DNA of 58,934 nucleotides from NCBI RefSeq assembly GCF_000716435.1, contig NZ_JNWO01000041.1, positions 1 through 58,934 on the forward strand, given 5' to 3'. The notes under the pieces were generated by a model, which saw only the letters and a program-made list of their open reading frames with translations, did no database searches and was not told the DNA's origin. The translations under genes and the position numbers were made by a program. Each line of letters begins with the position of its first letter. The first letter of the stretch is position 1. Below are positions 34,268-42,627 of this stretch, in pieces. Source of the DNA: Streptomyces xylophagus (lineage in GTDB: Bacteria; Actinomycetota; Actinomycetes; Streptomycetales; Streptomycetaceae).

Positions 34268-34798
34268 TCACCCTCCCAGGAAACCAAACTGACCACCATG
34301 ATATCAAAATCCACTAAGTAATTTGGCAAAAGTCACGCATCCGTGCATGAAATTCACTCACTTGTGAGATCTGCTGGTGGGGGTTGACCGGGTGAAACGC
34401 TCCTCGGCGAGCGGCGCCGAACAGCCGCACAGCAGGGCGGAGGCCGGGCCAACGGGCCCGGCCTCCGCTCACTGACGAACAGACGGGGTCAGCCGCGTGC
34501 CGCCGACTCCTGCTCCAGCTCGCGGTAGATGCCAGACGTTCCGCTTGGACTGCAAGGCGTACCCGCGCACGTTCCAGCGCATTGCCTGACCCCGCCCCGA
34601 CCGCCGGGTGCCCGGTGCCAGTCCGCGCTGGGCTACTGGGGGTCGTCGGGGAGACCATGGTCCGGCGGTGGTGCTGGCCATCCTCGGTCAGAAGCGCACA
34701 GCAATCGGCAAGGCCGCTTAGCTGGCCCATGGCTCTGGCGGGCCCGTTGCGTCCACAAATCAGCCTCCCAGCAGGCCGACCAGCACTAGCGTGACGGC
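34268..34798. other. Gap with a decayed small gene and its terminator
   Basis: The gap divides the divergent Tap-like and HEPN-like genes. On the minus strand, good codon bias from about 34600 encodes NALERARVRLAVQAERLA, then continues in a second frame as IYRELEQESAARG with a stop at 34491-34489. This is probably a small gene with a frame break, followed by an intact hairpin (34437-34468). An AT-rich stretch at 34295-34330 precedes the Tap-like gene and probably holds its promoter. Confidence 0.4.
34437..34468. terminator. Perfect 14-bp hairpin
   Basis: GCGGAGGCCGGGCC (34437-34450) pairs with 34455-34468 across the loop AACG. It follows the stop of the decayed minus-strand gene at 34489. 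Confidence 0.75.
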
Positions 34799-36262
34799 AT
34801 GACACCAGAGTTCGACATCAAGGGTGCAGTGCGTTCCTGGCTCCGGCAGGTCAGCACAATCAGGCTTGAAAGCCGACGCTCGGCCACTTGGAACTGGTTC
34901 GCCAGGGAGCCTTCCTGGAGCGCTGTCCGGCAGGCGGTCACCATCGCGGCACCCCCCACCGCGCGCCCTGATCTTTACGCGAGGAAGAACCCACAGCGGG
35001 TCCATGACCGTGTCCTGCTTGACTTCACCGGGCTCGCTGCCTTCGCACGGAGCGTCGACCCTGAGGACCTTCGAGCCCAGGACATCGTCGCTGGGGAGTT
35101 CGAGGCATTCTGCATGGGTCCTCTCCCGACGTCGGAGGACTGGGTTCTCTTGGCGGCAAGCTTCCCCAAGGGCACCCGAGTACCTATCGGTGAGTACACC
35201 CTGCAGACCTTCACCGAGTCGGAGTTGCGGCAGCTCCACGCACTGCCCAGCGTGGACGACCTCCCTTTCAGCTCGTCGTTCCCGGCCGAGCTGCTGAATG
35301 GAGCTGCGTTCCTGCATCGGCCCGATACTGAGCGCGAACTCCTTCGGGGCGCCCGGGTCTCCTTCGCGATGAGGTCCCGGCCCGAACTGCTGCACTGGCA
35401 GCCCTTGCTGATCCTGATGCTGTGGTCCAGTGAGCTGATCAGGTTGCAGGCCAGCTACGAGGTGGAGCGTGGCCGCCGCATCGGTCTTGAGCACGGCATA
35501 CCCGACATCTGGACGCAGGCCGACACAACGGACGACAACGAGATGATCGAGTACGAGGTCCATGAGAGGGGCTCCTACGAGGTCCTCCCGAAGGACCTGG
35601 AGCAATTCGCTGTGTTCTGCGCCTGGGCCGACAGCCGGATCCGCAAAGTGCAGAACGGCAGCGGGAAGATCGGGAAGCGGCGCGCCAACCGCCTGAACCG
35701 GGCAGCCCAGCACCTCGTCCGGGCGGTGCACCGGACTTACACAGAGAAGTACGTGCCCGAGGAGGAGGCCGAAGAGGTCCTGCTCCACTATGTGATCTCC
35801 GTCGAGGCGCTGATGGCGGACGAGGACAACCTGGACCTCAGCCGGAAGGTACAGATCCGGGCTGCAACCTTGTGGCGCACGGACAGGACCCGTCAGAAGG
35901 TCGCGGACACCTTGAAGAAGGCCTACAACGCCCGCTCCAAATACGTCCACGGTGACGAGATCGCCGAGAAGGACAAGATGGACCTGGCGGTCCTGCGGCA
36001 GATCGCATTCCAGACCTTCCTGCGCTGGCTGATCGTTGCCACCAGCGAGGGCGACACCATAGTGGACGTCCCCACGATCCTGGACGGCGCGACACTGTCC
36101 GACGTAATCAGGCAGAACAGCGTGATCAAGCCGATCGACGCCTTCTACGCGTCGGCACCGCCCGTGTGGAGGCCCACTGACACACCCGCCGCGGAGACCG
36201 AGAACGAAGCTCTGAGCCTGGCGGAACGCCACCCTCGACGACACGTCTCCTCAGGGTGGTGA
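34799..36262 (+). CDS. Apea-like HEPN domain protein
   Basis: 487 residues. The C-terminal third matches an Apea-like HEPN domain: LLHYVISVEALMADEDNLDL (328-347), RKVQIRAATLW, then AYNARSKYVHGDEI, with the HEPN RNase-type motif Arg379-x4-His384. The N-terminal 300 residues form a mixed alpha/beta region of unknown function. HEPN proteins are frequent ribonucleases in phage defence and toxin systems, but Apea-like ones have no proven activity. It is a single gene with a strong bidirectional hairpin just downstream. Start chosen at ATG 34799; no strong ribosome site. Confidence 0.8.
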   Translation: MTPEFDIKGAVRSWLRQVSTIRLESRRSATWNWFAREPSWSAVRQAVTIAAPPTARPDLYARKNPQRVHDRVLLDFTGLAAFARSVDPEDLRAQDIVAGEFEAFCMGPLPTSEDWVLLAASFPKGTRVPIGEYTLQTFTESELRQLHALPSVDDLPFSSSFPAELLNGAAFLHRPDTERELLRGARVSFAMRSRPELLHWQPLLILMLWSSELIRLQASYEVERGRRIGLEHGIPDIWTQADTTDDNEMIEYEVHERGSYEVLPKDLEQFAVFCAWADSRIRKVQNGSGKIGKRRANRLNRAAQHLVRAVHRTYTEKYVPEEEAEEVLLHYVISVEALMADEDNLDLSRKVQIRAATLWRTDRTRQKVADTLKKAYNARSKYVHGDEIAEKDKMDLAVLRQIAFQTFLRWLIVATSEGDTIVDVPTILDGATLSDVIRQNSVIKPIDAFYASAPPVWRPTDTPAAETENEALSLAERHPRRHVSSGW

Positions 36263-36279
36263 CAGGCCGCCGCCGAGAG

Positions 36280-36435
36280 CTAAGCGGCCTGGGTGAGCCA
36301 GCGGCGGGGCAGTGTTTTGACGCGGCCCTCAGCGACCGATCGGGCCACCCATCGGAAGCCCTTCTCCTGCGTGCGCAACTCGCTGCCGAGGAACCCCAAC
36401 ACCGCCAACTCGTAGCGCTCGCGGAAGAGTGGGTT
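36280..36435 (-). pseudogene. Gene remnant in the convergent gap
   Basis: Minus-strand codons with almost perfect bias encode ERYELAVLGFLGSELRTQEK, GFRWVARSVAEGRVKTLPRR and WLTQAA before a TAG at 36280. The 5' side runs into the hairpin at 36436-36484, so only the last 50 codons remain. Family not recognised. Confidence 0.4.
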
Positions 36436-36484
36436 GCTGGCCGTTGGCGGAACCGTCGTGGTGAAGGTTCCGCCAACGGCCAGC
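36436..36484. terminator. 19-bp perfect hairpin between convergent genes
   Basis: Positions 36436-36454 (GCTGGCCGTTGGCGGAACC) are exactly complementary to 36466-36484 across an 11-base loop. Placed between the plus-strand HEPN gene and the minus-strand exonuclease gene, it can serve as a bidirectional terminator. Confidence 0.8.
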
Positions 36485-36563
36485 CGCCATAGCGGACTCG
36501 GGAAAATCTCCAGCGTGATCGCCGTCAGGCTTTCGGCGTCGCCCAGGCCATGGTCTCCACGGC

Positions 36564-38066
36564 TCAGACAGGTAGCGCTATGACCGCCACTATGGTGCCG
36601 GCAGGCGGCCCGGCAACGGGGTCGCCCGGTGCGGGCGGGGTCGGCGTGAACGTAGAGCCCCGGCCCTTGGACATCTCGATCAGCACCTTCCTCGCGGATT
36701 CGCAGTCGCCGAGGGCACGGTGGCGGCCGCCGAGCCGGAGCCACCGGAAAGATCCGGTCCAGTCCTTGTACGCCTCCATGAGGCAGAACCAGGAGTCCGA
36801 GGGCTCCAGGTGCATCGGCTTCTTCCCGGCCCGCCGGACGTCGCCGAGCACGACTCCCCGGTCGAAGTCGGCGTTGTACGCGCAGATGGTCTTGCCCCTG
36901 GTGACCGTGCGGAGCCTCGGAAGGACCTTCTCGAAGGGGCGGGCGTCGGCCACCATCTCGTCGGTGATGCCGTGCACCCAGCGCGCGCCGTCACTGATCG
37001 GCTCGGTCGGCTTGACGAGCGTGTCCATCAGCTTCTTGCCGGTGGCCGCGTCGATCGCGGCGATCTCGATCACTTGCCCGGGCAGATCGGTGGTCTCGGT
37101 GTCGATGATGACCGCAGCGTCCGGCTGCAGGAGCTCGCACGCGATGCGGGTCACCTCGCCCCACACCGGGCACAGGGTGATCTCGCCGGCGTACGCGGCG
37201 GTGGCCGGGTCGGCGAACAGCTCCCGCAGGACCTCCTGCTCGGTCGGCCCGCCGTCGACGCGCTCCCAGTCCAGCTCCCAGCCGCCCGAGTACGGGGAGT
37301 TCCAGGCCCACACCGTCGTACGGTGCCGGTCCGCGAGCCCCTGCGCGAACGCCTTCACCACGGCGGCCCGAGTGGGGGCGAGCGCCGCGTACTCGCGCAG
37401 CGGCGATACCGCGCCTTTGGGCAGCCCGCGCACGGATTCCCAGTCCACGCCCGGCAGGTCCCGTACGGCGCGGACGTCGCCGAGCCGGTACAGCGCCACG
37501 GTGATGGTGCGGCTGCGGCCGACCTCGCGCTCGTAGGTGTCGGCGGGCCGGATCCACCCGGCGGACTCGACGTACTTCCAGTCGGAGGGGTAGCGGATCT
37601 CCAGCACGTCCTCGGCGGCGGACTGCGCGGTGATGTACTGCTCGCCGTCGGCCTCGGCCGCGAGCGCGTCCACGTCGGCGATCAGGTAGCGGCCGCGCTT
37701 GCCCATCGTGATACGGCCCTCCTCGCCCATCCGCGCGATGTCCGTCCAGTGCCAGCCGATCCGGGCGGCCGCCGCGTCCCTGGTGACGCTCGCCTCCTCC
37801 CACGCGGTCCGCTCGGCGACCACCGACCGCACCAGGTCGGCATCGAGGGCGAGCGCGGCCGCCGTCTTGTACACGGGCCTGCGTTTGTAGTGGCGGAGTA
37901 CGACCAGGTGCTTGGTGGCGACGAGTTCGTCGATGTCGGCCATCGTCACCTCGACGCCGGCGTGCTCGGTCAGGAGCTCCGCGATCCGCCAGCCCCCCAG
38001 CTCCTCCGGCGGCGGCGTCTCCTCGGAGGTCGTCTCCGTGGTCGTGGTCTGCGTGGTCTCGGTCAT
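36564..38066 (-). CDS. DnaQ-like DEDDh 3'-5' exonuclease with N-terminal DNA-binding region
   Basis: 500 residues from ATG 38066, with AAGGAG five bases upstream. Residues 20-140 look like paired HTH segments (WRIAELLTEHAGVEVTMADI, RDAAAARIGWHWTDIARMGE). Residues 315-465 are an epsilon-type exonuclease with all catalytic residues: AVIIDTETTDL (Asp322, Glu324), ICAYNADFDRG (Asp400), and HRALGD (His449, Asp454). It trims DNA 3' ends; HTH-exonuclease fusions like this are common on Streptomyces plasmids. The ATG overlaps the upstream HTH gene's stop (TGATG), so the two are coupled. Confidence 0.88.
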   Translation of the reverse strand: MTETTQTTTTETTSEETPPPEELGGWRIAELLTEHAGVEVTMADIDELVATKHLVVLRHYKRRPVYKTAAALALDADLVRSVVAERTAWEEASVTRDAAAARIGWHWTDIARMGEEGRITMGKRGRYLIADVDALAAEADGEQYITAQSAAEDVLEIRYPSDWKYVESAGWIRPADTYEREVGRSRTITVALYRLGDVRAVRDLPGVDWESVRGLPKGAVSPLREYAALAPTRAAVVKAFAQGLADRHRTTVWAWNSPYSGGWELDWERVDGGPTEQEVLRELFADPATAAYAGEITLCPVWGEVTRIACELLQPDAAVIIDTETTDLPGQVIEIAAIDAATGKKLMDTLVKPTEPISDGARWVHGITDEMVADARPFEKVLPRLRTVTRGKTICAYNADFDRGVVLGDVRRAGKKPMHLEPSDSWFCLMEAYKDWTGSFRWLRLGGRHRALGDCESARKVLIEMSKGRGSTFTPTPPAPGDPVAGPPAGTIVAVIALPV

Positions 38067-38608
38067 CAACGCTCCTTCGTCGGTCCCGTGGTGGGGGTGG
38101 CCAGCAACTGGCGGCGTGAGGCGGGCCAGATCAGGCTCAGGTACTGCCAGTCGCCGCCCGCGTAGCTGATGTCGACGTTCGCGTCAGTCACCGCGTACGG
38201 CGCCTGGCCGGGGACGTCGATCCGCACCGAAGCCCGGGGCCACGGGATTCCATCGCGGCCCTCGGCGACGATGTAGCCGCCGAACTCCTCGTACTGGCCG
38301 TACCGATCCCCGGGGCCGGGCACGCGCAGGTCCGGGACGTACGCGGTGACCGTCTGCCCGCCCTCGAAGGCGAGCGTGGCGGGCTCGGCCGTGCCGGTCT
38401 GGGGGAGTTTGCCGAGTGCGCGCAGCCACTGTTCGGCGGCCTTGCGGGAGAAGGTCGGCGACTCCTGGGTGCCGCTGGTGGCGTTCAGACCGCCGTGGCG
38501 GCGACGCCAGTTGACGACGGCCGCGCGGCCGACACCGGCCATGCGGGCGATCTGCGAGAGGTTCACCTCGTCGGGGTGGGGCAAGGGATCGTCCTGTCTG
38601 CTCGTCAA
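38066..38608 (-). CDS. HTH DNA-binding protein coupled to the exonuclease
   Basis: 180 residues from TTG 38608; the start is uncertain because no ribosome site precedes it. A helix-turn-helix lies at 13-55 (EVNLSQIARMAGVGRAAVVN, WRRRHGG), followed by AAEQWLRALGKLP. The rest is beta-rich (TVTAYVPDLRVPGPGDRYGQ, ASVRIDVPGQAPYAVTDANV). It probably binds DNA as a regulator or replication accessory. It overlaps the exonuclease start by one base. Confidence 0.78.
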   Translation of the reverse strand: MTSRQDDPLPHPDEVNLSQIARMAGVGRAAVVNWRRRHGGLNATSGTQESPTFSRKAAEQWLRALGKLPQTGTAEPATLAFEGGQTVTAYVPDLRVPGPGDRYGQYEEFGGYIVAEGRDGIPWPRASVRIDVPGQAPYAVTDANVDISYAGGDWQYLSLIWPASRRQLLATPTTGPTKER

Positions 38609-38852
38609 CGAATTGGTGGGGGCGAGGCCGGGGCTGGTGGGTGCTGGGGGCCTTCGCCGGCCCCGGTCCCCCGGGTGCCGCCCGGCGCGGTCAGGGCTCC
38701 CCTGGCGCAGGTGCGTATGCGCCGGACGGCACCGAGGCCGTGAGCCCCTGGCCTGGGCAAGTTCCTATTTTTCGACCGGAGATGAGGCGGTCAGTCCTTG
38801 TCCTGGTCCGCGGCGGTCTTGCCCGCGTCGAACCGGACATAGCTGTAGCTGT

Positions 38853-40358
38853 TCAGTGGAAACTCACGCGCGCGACGACGGCCAGGAGTTCACCCGCGTC
38901 GCCCGCGGCCTGGAGTGCACCAGGAGCATCGGCGTCCTTGACCGGTCCGGCGATCAGCACGTGCTGGACGCGGTCGTACAGGTCCCACGCAGCCGTCGGC
39001 AGACTGACGGACTCGGCGGCCCGCCACAGCTCGACGTCGTCCTCGCCGTCCGGACCGACATGCACCAGCCCCGACAGGGAGCGGTCGGCGACGTTCGCGC
39101 GCAGCCGCCAGTGCGGGTCCATGTCCGGCATGTCATGCAGACCCCAGTGCTCCCAGGTGGTGCGCCGCTCCAGGTCCTCGATCCCGGCGTCCTCGGTCTC
39201 GGGATAGAGGACGAGCATCGGCATCGGCTGCCCGTCGGGCGTAGTCGTCTGCATCAGGACCACCCCGTAGTTCGGGGCCAGGTGGTAGGGGTCGATGTCG
39301 TCGCCGAGCCCCAGGTCATCCAAGGTGACGACCTTGATCCCGGCCTCGCGGAACGTGTCCACCGGATCCGTCGGACGCTGTTGCTGGGCTGCGAGGTCCC
39401 GGAGCAGCCCGACCGCGGGATACGCCGCCCCGGAGACGGCCCAGGCGTCGAGCGACACCTTCAGCAGGTCCGCGGCGTCCTCCTCGCTCAACTCGGCGAC
39501 GGCGCGCAGAGTCTCCTCGGCCCGGCTGGTGCGGGCCGCGTCGCTCGCGCGCTCGATCCACGCCCGGGCAGCCGGACCCACAGAGGGCGCGCTCGGGGCG
39601 GCCGATGACGTCAGGAAGATGGCGCCGGCGATTCCGGCGAGGGTGGCACGGTCAGCAACGACCTTCGGAGTGAGGGCCGCCCGGCACGACTCGCATCCCT
39701 CCCAGCACACACTGACCACGCGGGTTGCCAGGGCGTAGTCGACCTCCCAGCCCGGTACGTACGGCAGCAGCCCCGTCATCAGGTCGGTGTCGGGTTCGAT
39801 GTGGAAGTGCTTCGTCCCGGCCGACGACGGCCTCGGTCCTTCGGCCGGCCCCGCGAGGATGTGCGCGGGCAGCGGCGTGCCCATCGTCCAGTGGTCGAGG
39901 GCGTTCTCCAGGAGATCGGAGACGGCCGCGTCGTCCATCGCCTCCACGGCGGCCAGGGCCTCACCGGTGTCCTGCCCCGCCTTGGCCGTCCGGGCGAGGC
40001 GCGCCCATGACCTGGTGGTGGGCGCCGCGTCCGTGAACGTCATGCCGCCGCCGGTGCCCGCGAGTTCCCCGTATGCGGCTCCGGCGAGTGCGGCGAGGGT
40101 CGCGCGCTGTTTGGTGCGGAGCGTTGCCGCCAGGGATTTCTGGCAGGGCTGGCAGGAGGCCCGGCAGGCGGCGACCAGGCGCGCGGCGAAGCCGGTTTCG
40201 ACGTCATGCCTGGCCGCGTACGGCAGTTGGCCGAGTACGGTCATGTCCGGCAGCGGCTCGTGGAGGTGTACGTTCCCCGTCGCGGCGGACGCCCGGGACG
40301 CGCCGGTTGCCGCGGCGCGCTTCTTGTCCCTGCTCTTTTTCCGCTGGTTCCTGACCAT
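38853..40358 (-). CDS. Duplicated Cys-motif protein of unknown function
   Basis: 501 residues from ATG 40358, with GAGG seven bases upstream. The first 320 residues are an internal duplication of about 140 residues each. Copy 1 has LPYAARHDVETGFAARLVAA and CRASCQPC (Cys65, 69, 72); copy 2 has LLPYVPGWEVDYALATRVVS and CWEGCESC (Cys218, 222, 225). Each is followed by the same helical pattern. The CxxxCxxC spacing suggests metal or Fe-S binding by three or more ligands per copy. The remaining 180 residues have LVLYPETEDAG and similar beta-rich parts. A RecA-NDp-like promoter lies upstream. Confidence 0.8.
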   Translation of the reverse strand: MVRNQRKKSRDKKRAAATGASRASAATGNVHLHEPLPDMTVLGQLPYAARHDVETGFAARLVAACRASCQPCQKSLAATLRTKQRATLAALAGAAYGELAGTGGGMTFTDAAPTTRSWARLARTAKAGQDTGEALAAVEAMDDAAVSDLLENALDHWTMGTPLPAHILAGPAEGPRPSSAGTKHFHIEPDTDLMTGLLPYVPGWEVDYALATRVVSVCWEGCESCRAALTPKVVADRATLAGIAGAIFLTSSAAPSAPSVGPAARAWIERASDAARTSRAEETLRAVAELSEEDAADLLKVSLDAWAVSGAAYPAVGLLRDLAAQQQRPTDPVDTFREAGIKVVTLDDLGLGDDIDPYHLAPNYGVVLMQTTTPDGQPMPMLVLYPETEDAGIEDLERRTTWEHWGLHDMPDMDPHWRLRANVADRSLSGLVHVGPDGEDDVELWRAAESVSLPTAAWDLYDRVQHVLIAGPVKDADAPGALQAAGDAGELLAVVARVSFH

Positions 40359-40900
40359 CGGCAGTCCTCAACTGGCGTGCACGGACCCATGACCCGATGC
40401 ACGCGCGTGAGAAATTGACTGCGGTGATCGGTAACTGCGCCAATCGGCGGTGTTCTTCGCACTGATGCGCCCGGACTCTTAGGTCCCGCGTACCTTCGCC
40501 TCAACTGCCAACAGTCATGGGCTGAGGCGGGCTTGGGCCGGTGCACGACCCGTGTCCCACACGATAGCGGCCGCCACTGACAGCGAGTGCCCGTTTCCGG
40601 CCACGCCGGGCAGCGGATCGTTCAGGATGGCTTCATGGCGAAGTCCCCGAGCCTCTTCGGTATCACGGTCGAGGCATTCGATTCGGCCGGACGCCCGTGA
40701 TGGATACCCCGCCGTTCCACCGAACTACCTCGGCGGATGGTCTGCAGACCTGGATCCGGTATGCCGCACCGGCCAGTTGGTGCGTTCCCGCACGCGGCCA
40801 GCCTCACTCCGGAGGCGAACCGCATGGCCGTGGCCGTTCATGAAGCCAGCCCGCGAATAGGCCTGCGAGTACCCCTCAGTTCGGGGTTCGGTTGGTTCAA
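40359..40900. other. Gap without a supported gene
   Basis: Several short frames exist, but none has codon bias or a ribosome site. The main content is the RecA-NDp-like promoter at 40561-40583. Confidence 0.5.
40561..40583 (-). promoter_or_regulatory. RecA-NDp/PafBC-like promoter of the Cys-motif gene
   Basis: The minus strand reads CTGTCAGTG (40583-40575), eight bases, TATCGT (40566-40561). It differs from tTGTCRGTG-N8-TAnnnT only at the weakly conserved first base. It lies about 200 bases upstream of ATG 40358 in a 540-base gap with no gene. Confidence 0.6.
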
Positions 40901-41248
40901 CTACCGGTGCAGTGCCGCGCCCATGCCCCAGGCCGCTGCGGCCACGGTGAACAACGTCAGGGCGACGTCGGTGGTGCCGCCTATGACGAGGAGCGCCAGG
41001 GCGGTTCCGAAGGCCGTGAAGCCGGCGAGGGCGAGAGCGTAGACGAGGACGCGCGGTGCGATCTCGCACACCGTCCCGGCGACCTTCTGATAGCGCTGGT
41101 GGCGGTGTCGACGGGCGACTTGGCGCAATCGTCCGCGAGCGGCCCTGGTCTCGTCCTTCTTCGTCGCAAGCTCACCCTTGACAACTCTGAGGAGCGCGTC
41201 GAGGTCTCTCTCGAAGACTTCGACTGCCGGGGCGGGGGTGGCGGCCAT
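40901..41248 (-). CDS. Two-helix membrane protein with basic coiled-coil N-terminus
   Basis: 115 residues from ATG 41248, with AGGAG six bases upstream. Residues 5-55 are helical and highly basic (DLDALLRVVKGELATKKDET, RGRLRQVARRHRHQRYQKVA). Two membrane helices follow (VLVYALALAGFTAFGTALAL and VALTLFTVAAAAWGMGAAL). This looks like a phage-holin-superfamily/Act-type membrane protein, but the match is only in layout. Function unknown. Confidence 0.72.
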   Translation of the reverse strand: MAATPAPAVEVFERDLDALLRVVKGELATKKDETRAARGRLRQVARRHRHQRYQKVAGTVCEIAPRVLVYALALAGFTAFGTALALLVIGGTTDVALTLFTVAAAAWGMGAALHR

Positions 41249-41439
41249 GAGCAACTCCTGATGTCCGGGGTCCTTACGTCAGATACGACGAGAGCCGGAA
41301 CCCGAGTGTGAAACCGCAGGTCCCGGCACCTTCTCGCCGCATGGGCGCGTCAGTGGACGAGAGGACTATCTCGCTGGGCCTATTTCCTCCCGAGGGTCAT
41401 CGGAGGCTGGAGCGTGGACGAATGCCGCATATGTTTCTG

Positions 41440-41655
41440 TTACGCAACGTTCGGTCCGGTTATTTCGGCTATCCGGCTCGCCTGACGGGCATCGGATCCC
41501 TGAAGGGTGTCGCCCTTCACGGCGGAAATCACGCCGGGGTCATTCCATATCGGCGCAGGCGTCCGCGCGTTCTCGATTCGACGGACGAGCGATATGCATC
41601 CGCCTATCAGGAAAGTGGTGACGATGCGGGTGAGGAAGCGCAGTTGCTGTATCAC
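41440..41655 (-). CDS. Small protein with one hydrophobic helix
   Basis: 71 residues from GTG 41655, with AAGGAG four bases upstream. It begins with a basic/hydrophobic helix (LRFLTRIVTTFLIGGCISLV), then a polar tail (SAVKGDTLQGSDARQASRIA). Codon bias is weaker than in neighbouring genes. Function unknown. Confidence 0.45.
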   Translation of the reverse strand: MIQQLRFLTRIVTTFLIGGCISLVRRIENARTPAPIWNDPGVISAVKGDTLQGSDARQASRIAEITGPNVA

Positions 41656-41813
41656 GGGACTCCTTGGTCTTGGTCACGGCCTTGCACTGGACGGTCTGTG
41701 AGGTGATCAGTGCAAGGCCTCACGCGGGGGAACTGATATCCCCTCGTGCGCCGGCGGTCCGTCCGAGGGGAGGACCGGGACGGACGTGCCGCCGGTGCTG
41801 GGGGGAATACCTG

Positions 41814-42437
41814 CTACAGCTGCTCGTGCAAAAGACTTCGCAGGCGTCGCTTTACTTCCTCCTTGGCGAGCGCTTTTTGTGCCGCCTCCAATTCCTTGCG
41901 CGCCAGTGTCGGCTTGATGCCCAGGGCTTCGCCGATCTCGCGGGAATTGAGCTCCTTAACGTGACGCAGCACGTACACGAGATGCTGACGGTTGGTCAGG
42001 AGTTCCGCCATGACCTTCCGGATCAGAAGGTAGCCCTCACTTTCGACCACCTCGTCGGTGTCGCTGACGCCCTCGGGCGGGATGCCCACCTTGATCAGGA
42101 CCGCTGCCTCAGACTTGGACCGGCGCAACTGGTCGATGGCGCAGTTGACGCAGGTCGTCGCGATGTACGCGTCGATGTCCTTGATGGTTCGCGGATCGGT
42201 CTTCGCGATGTAGGCCGATATTCGGACGGTCACCTGTCCGTACACGTCCTCGACGTACCGGCCTGGTACGCGCTGCCGGATCACGGCATGCCAATACGCA
42301 CGGCGGTCGCCAAGGCGCCGCAGGACCTCGGTCCTGGCCTCATCCTGAGTCTGCTCGCGCTTCCTTGCGATCGCCTGGAGCACCTTGAGCTTGCTCCGCC
42401 TCGGCGCCGGGAGTGGCCCCGAACTCTCAACCGTCAC
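41814..42437 (-). CDS. Sigma-70 family (ECF-like) sigma factor
   Basis: About 207 residues from GTG 42437, with AGGGAG nine bases upstream; longer starts are possible. A sigma region 2 is visible as YVEDVYGQVTVRISAYIAKT and IDAYIATTCVNCAIDQLRRS. Region 4 is LLTNRQHLVYVLRHVKELNS plus an HTH REIGEALGIKPTLARKELEA. It would direct RNA polymerase to a small set of promoters. No anti-sigma factor gene is adjacent, unlike most ECF loci. Confidence 0.8.
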   Translation of the reverse strand: MTVESSGPLPAPRRSKLKVLQAIARKREQTQDEARTEVLRRLGDRRAYWHAVIRQRVPGRYVEDVYGQVTVRISAYIAKTDPRTIKDIDAYIATTCVNCAIDQLRRSKSEAAVLIKVGIPPEGVSDTDEVVESEGYLLIRKVMAELLTNRQHLVYVLRHVKELNSREIGEALGIKPTLARKELEAAQKALAKEEVKRRLRSLLHEQL

Positions 42438-42627
42438 CTTGCTGTTCTCCCTGTCTTCGTGCGTCGGCGACACATCCTTGTGCCCGGGCTGGTCCCCTGC
42501 CGACACGTACGTCGACGTAGGGGGGACACGAAGTGTGAAACCCCTGGTCAGCAATTGACGCCGTCATGCGGCGGGTGGGTGGCGGCCCAGTGCCTCGCCC
42601 CTGAGTTGAGGCGCAGAATCTAATGCC

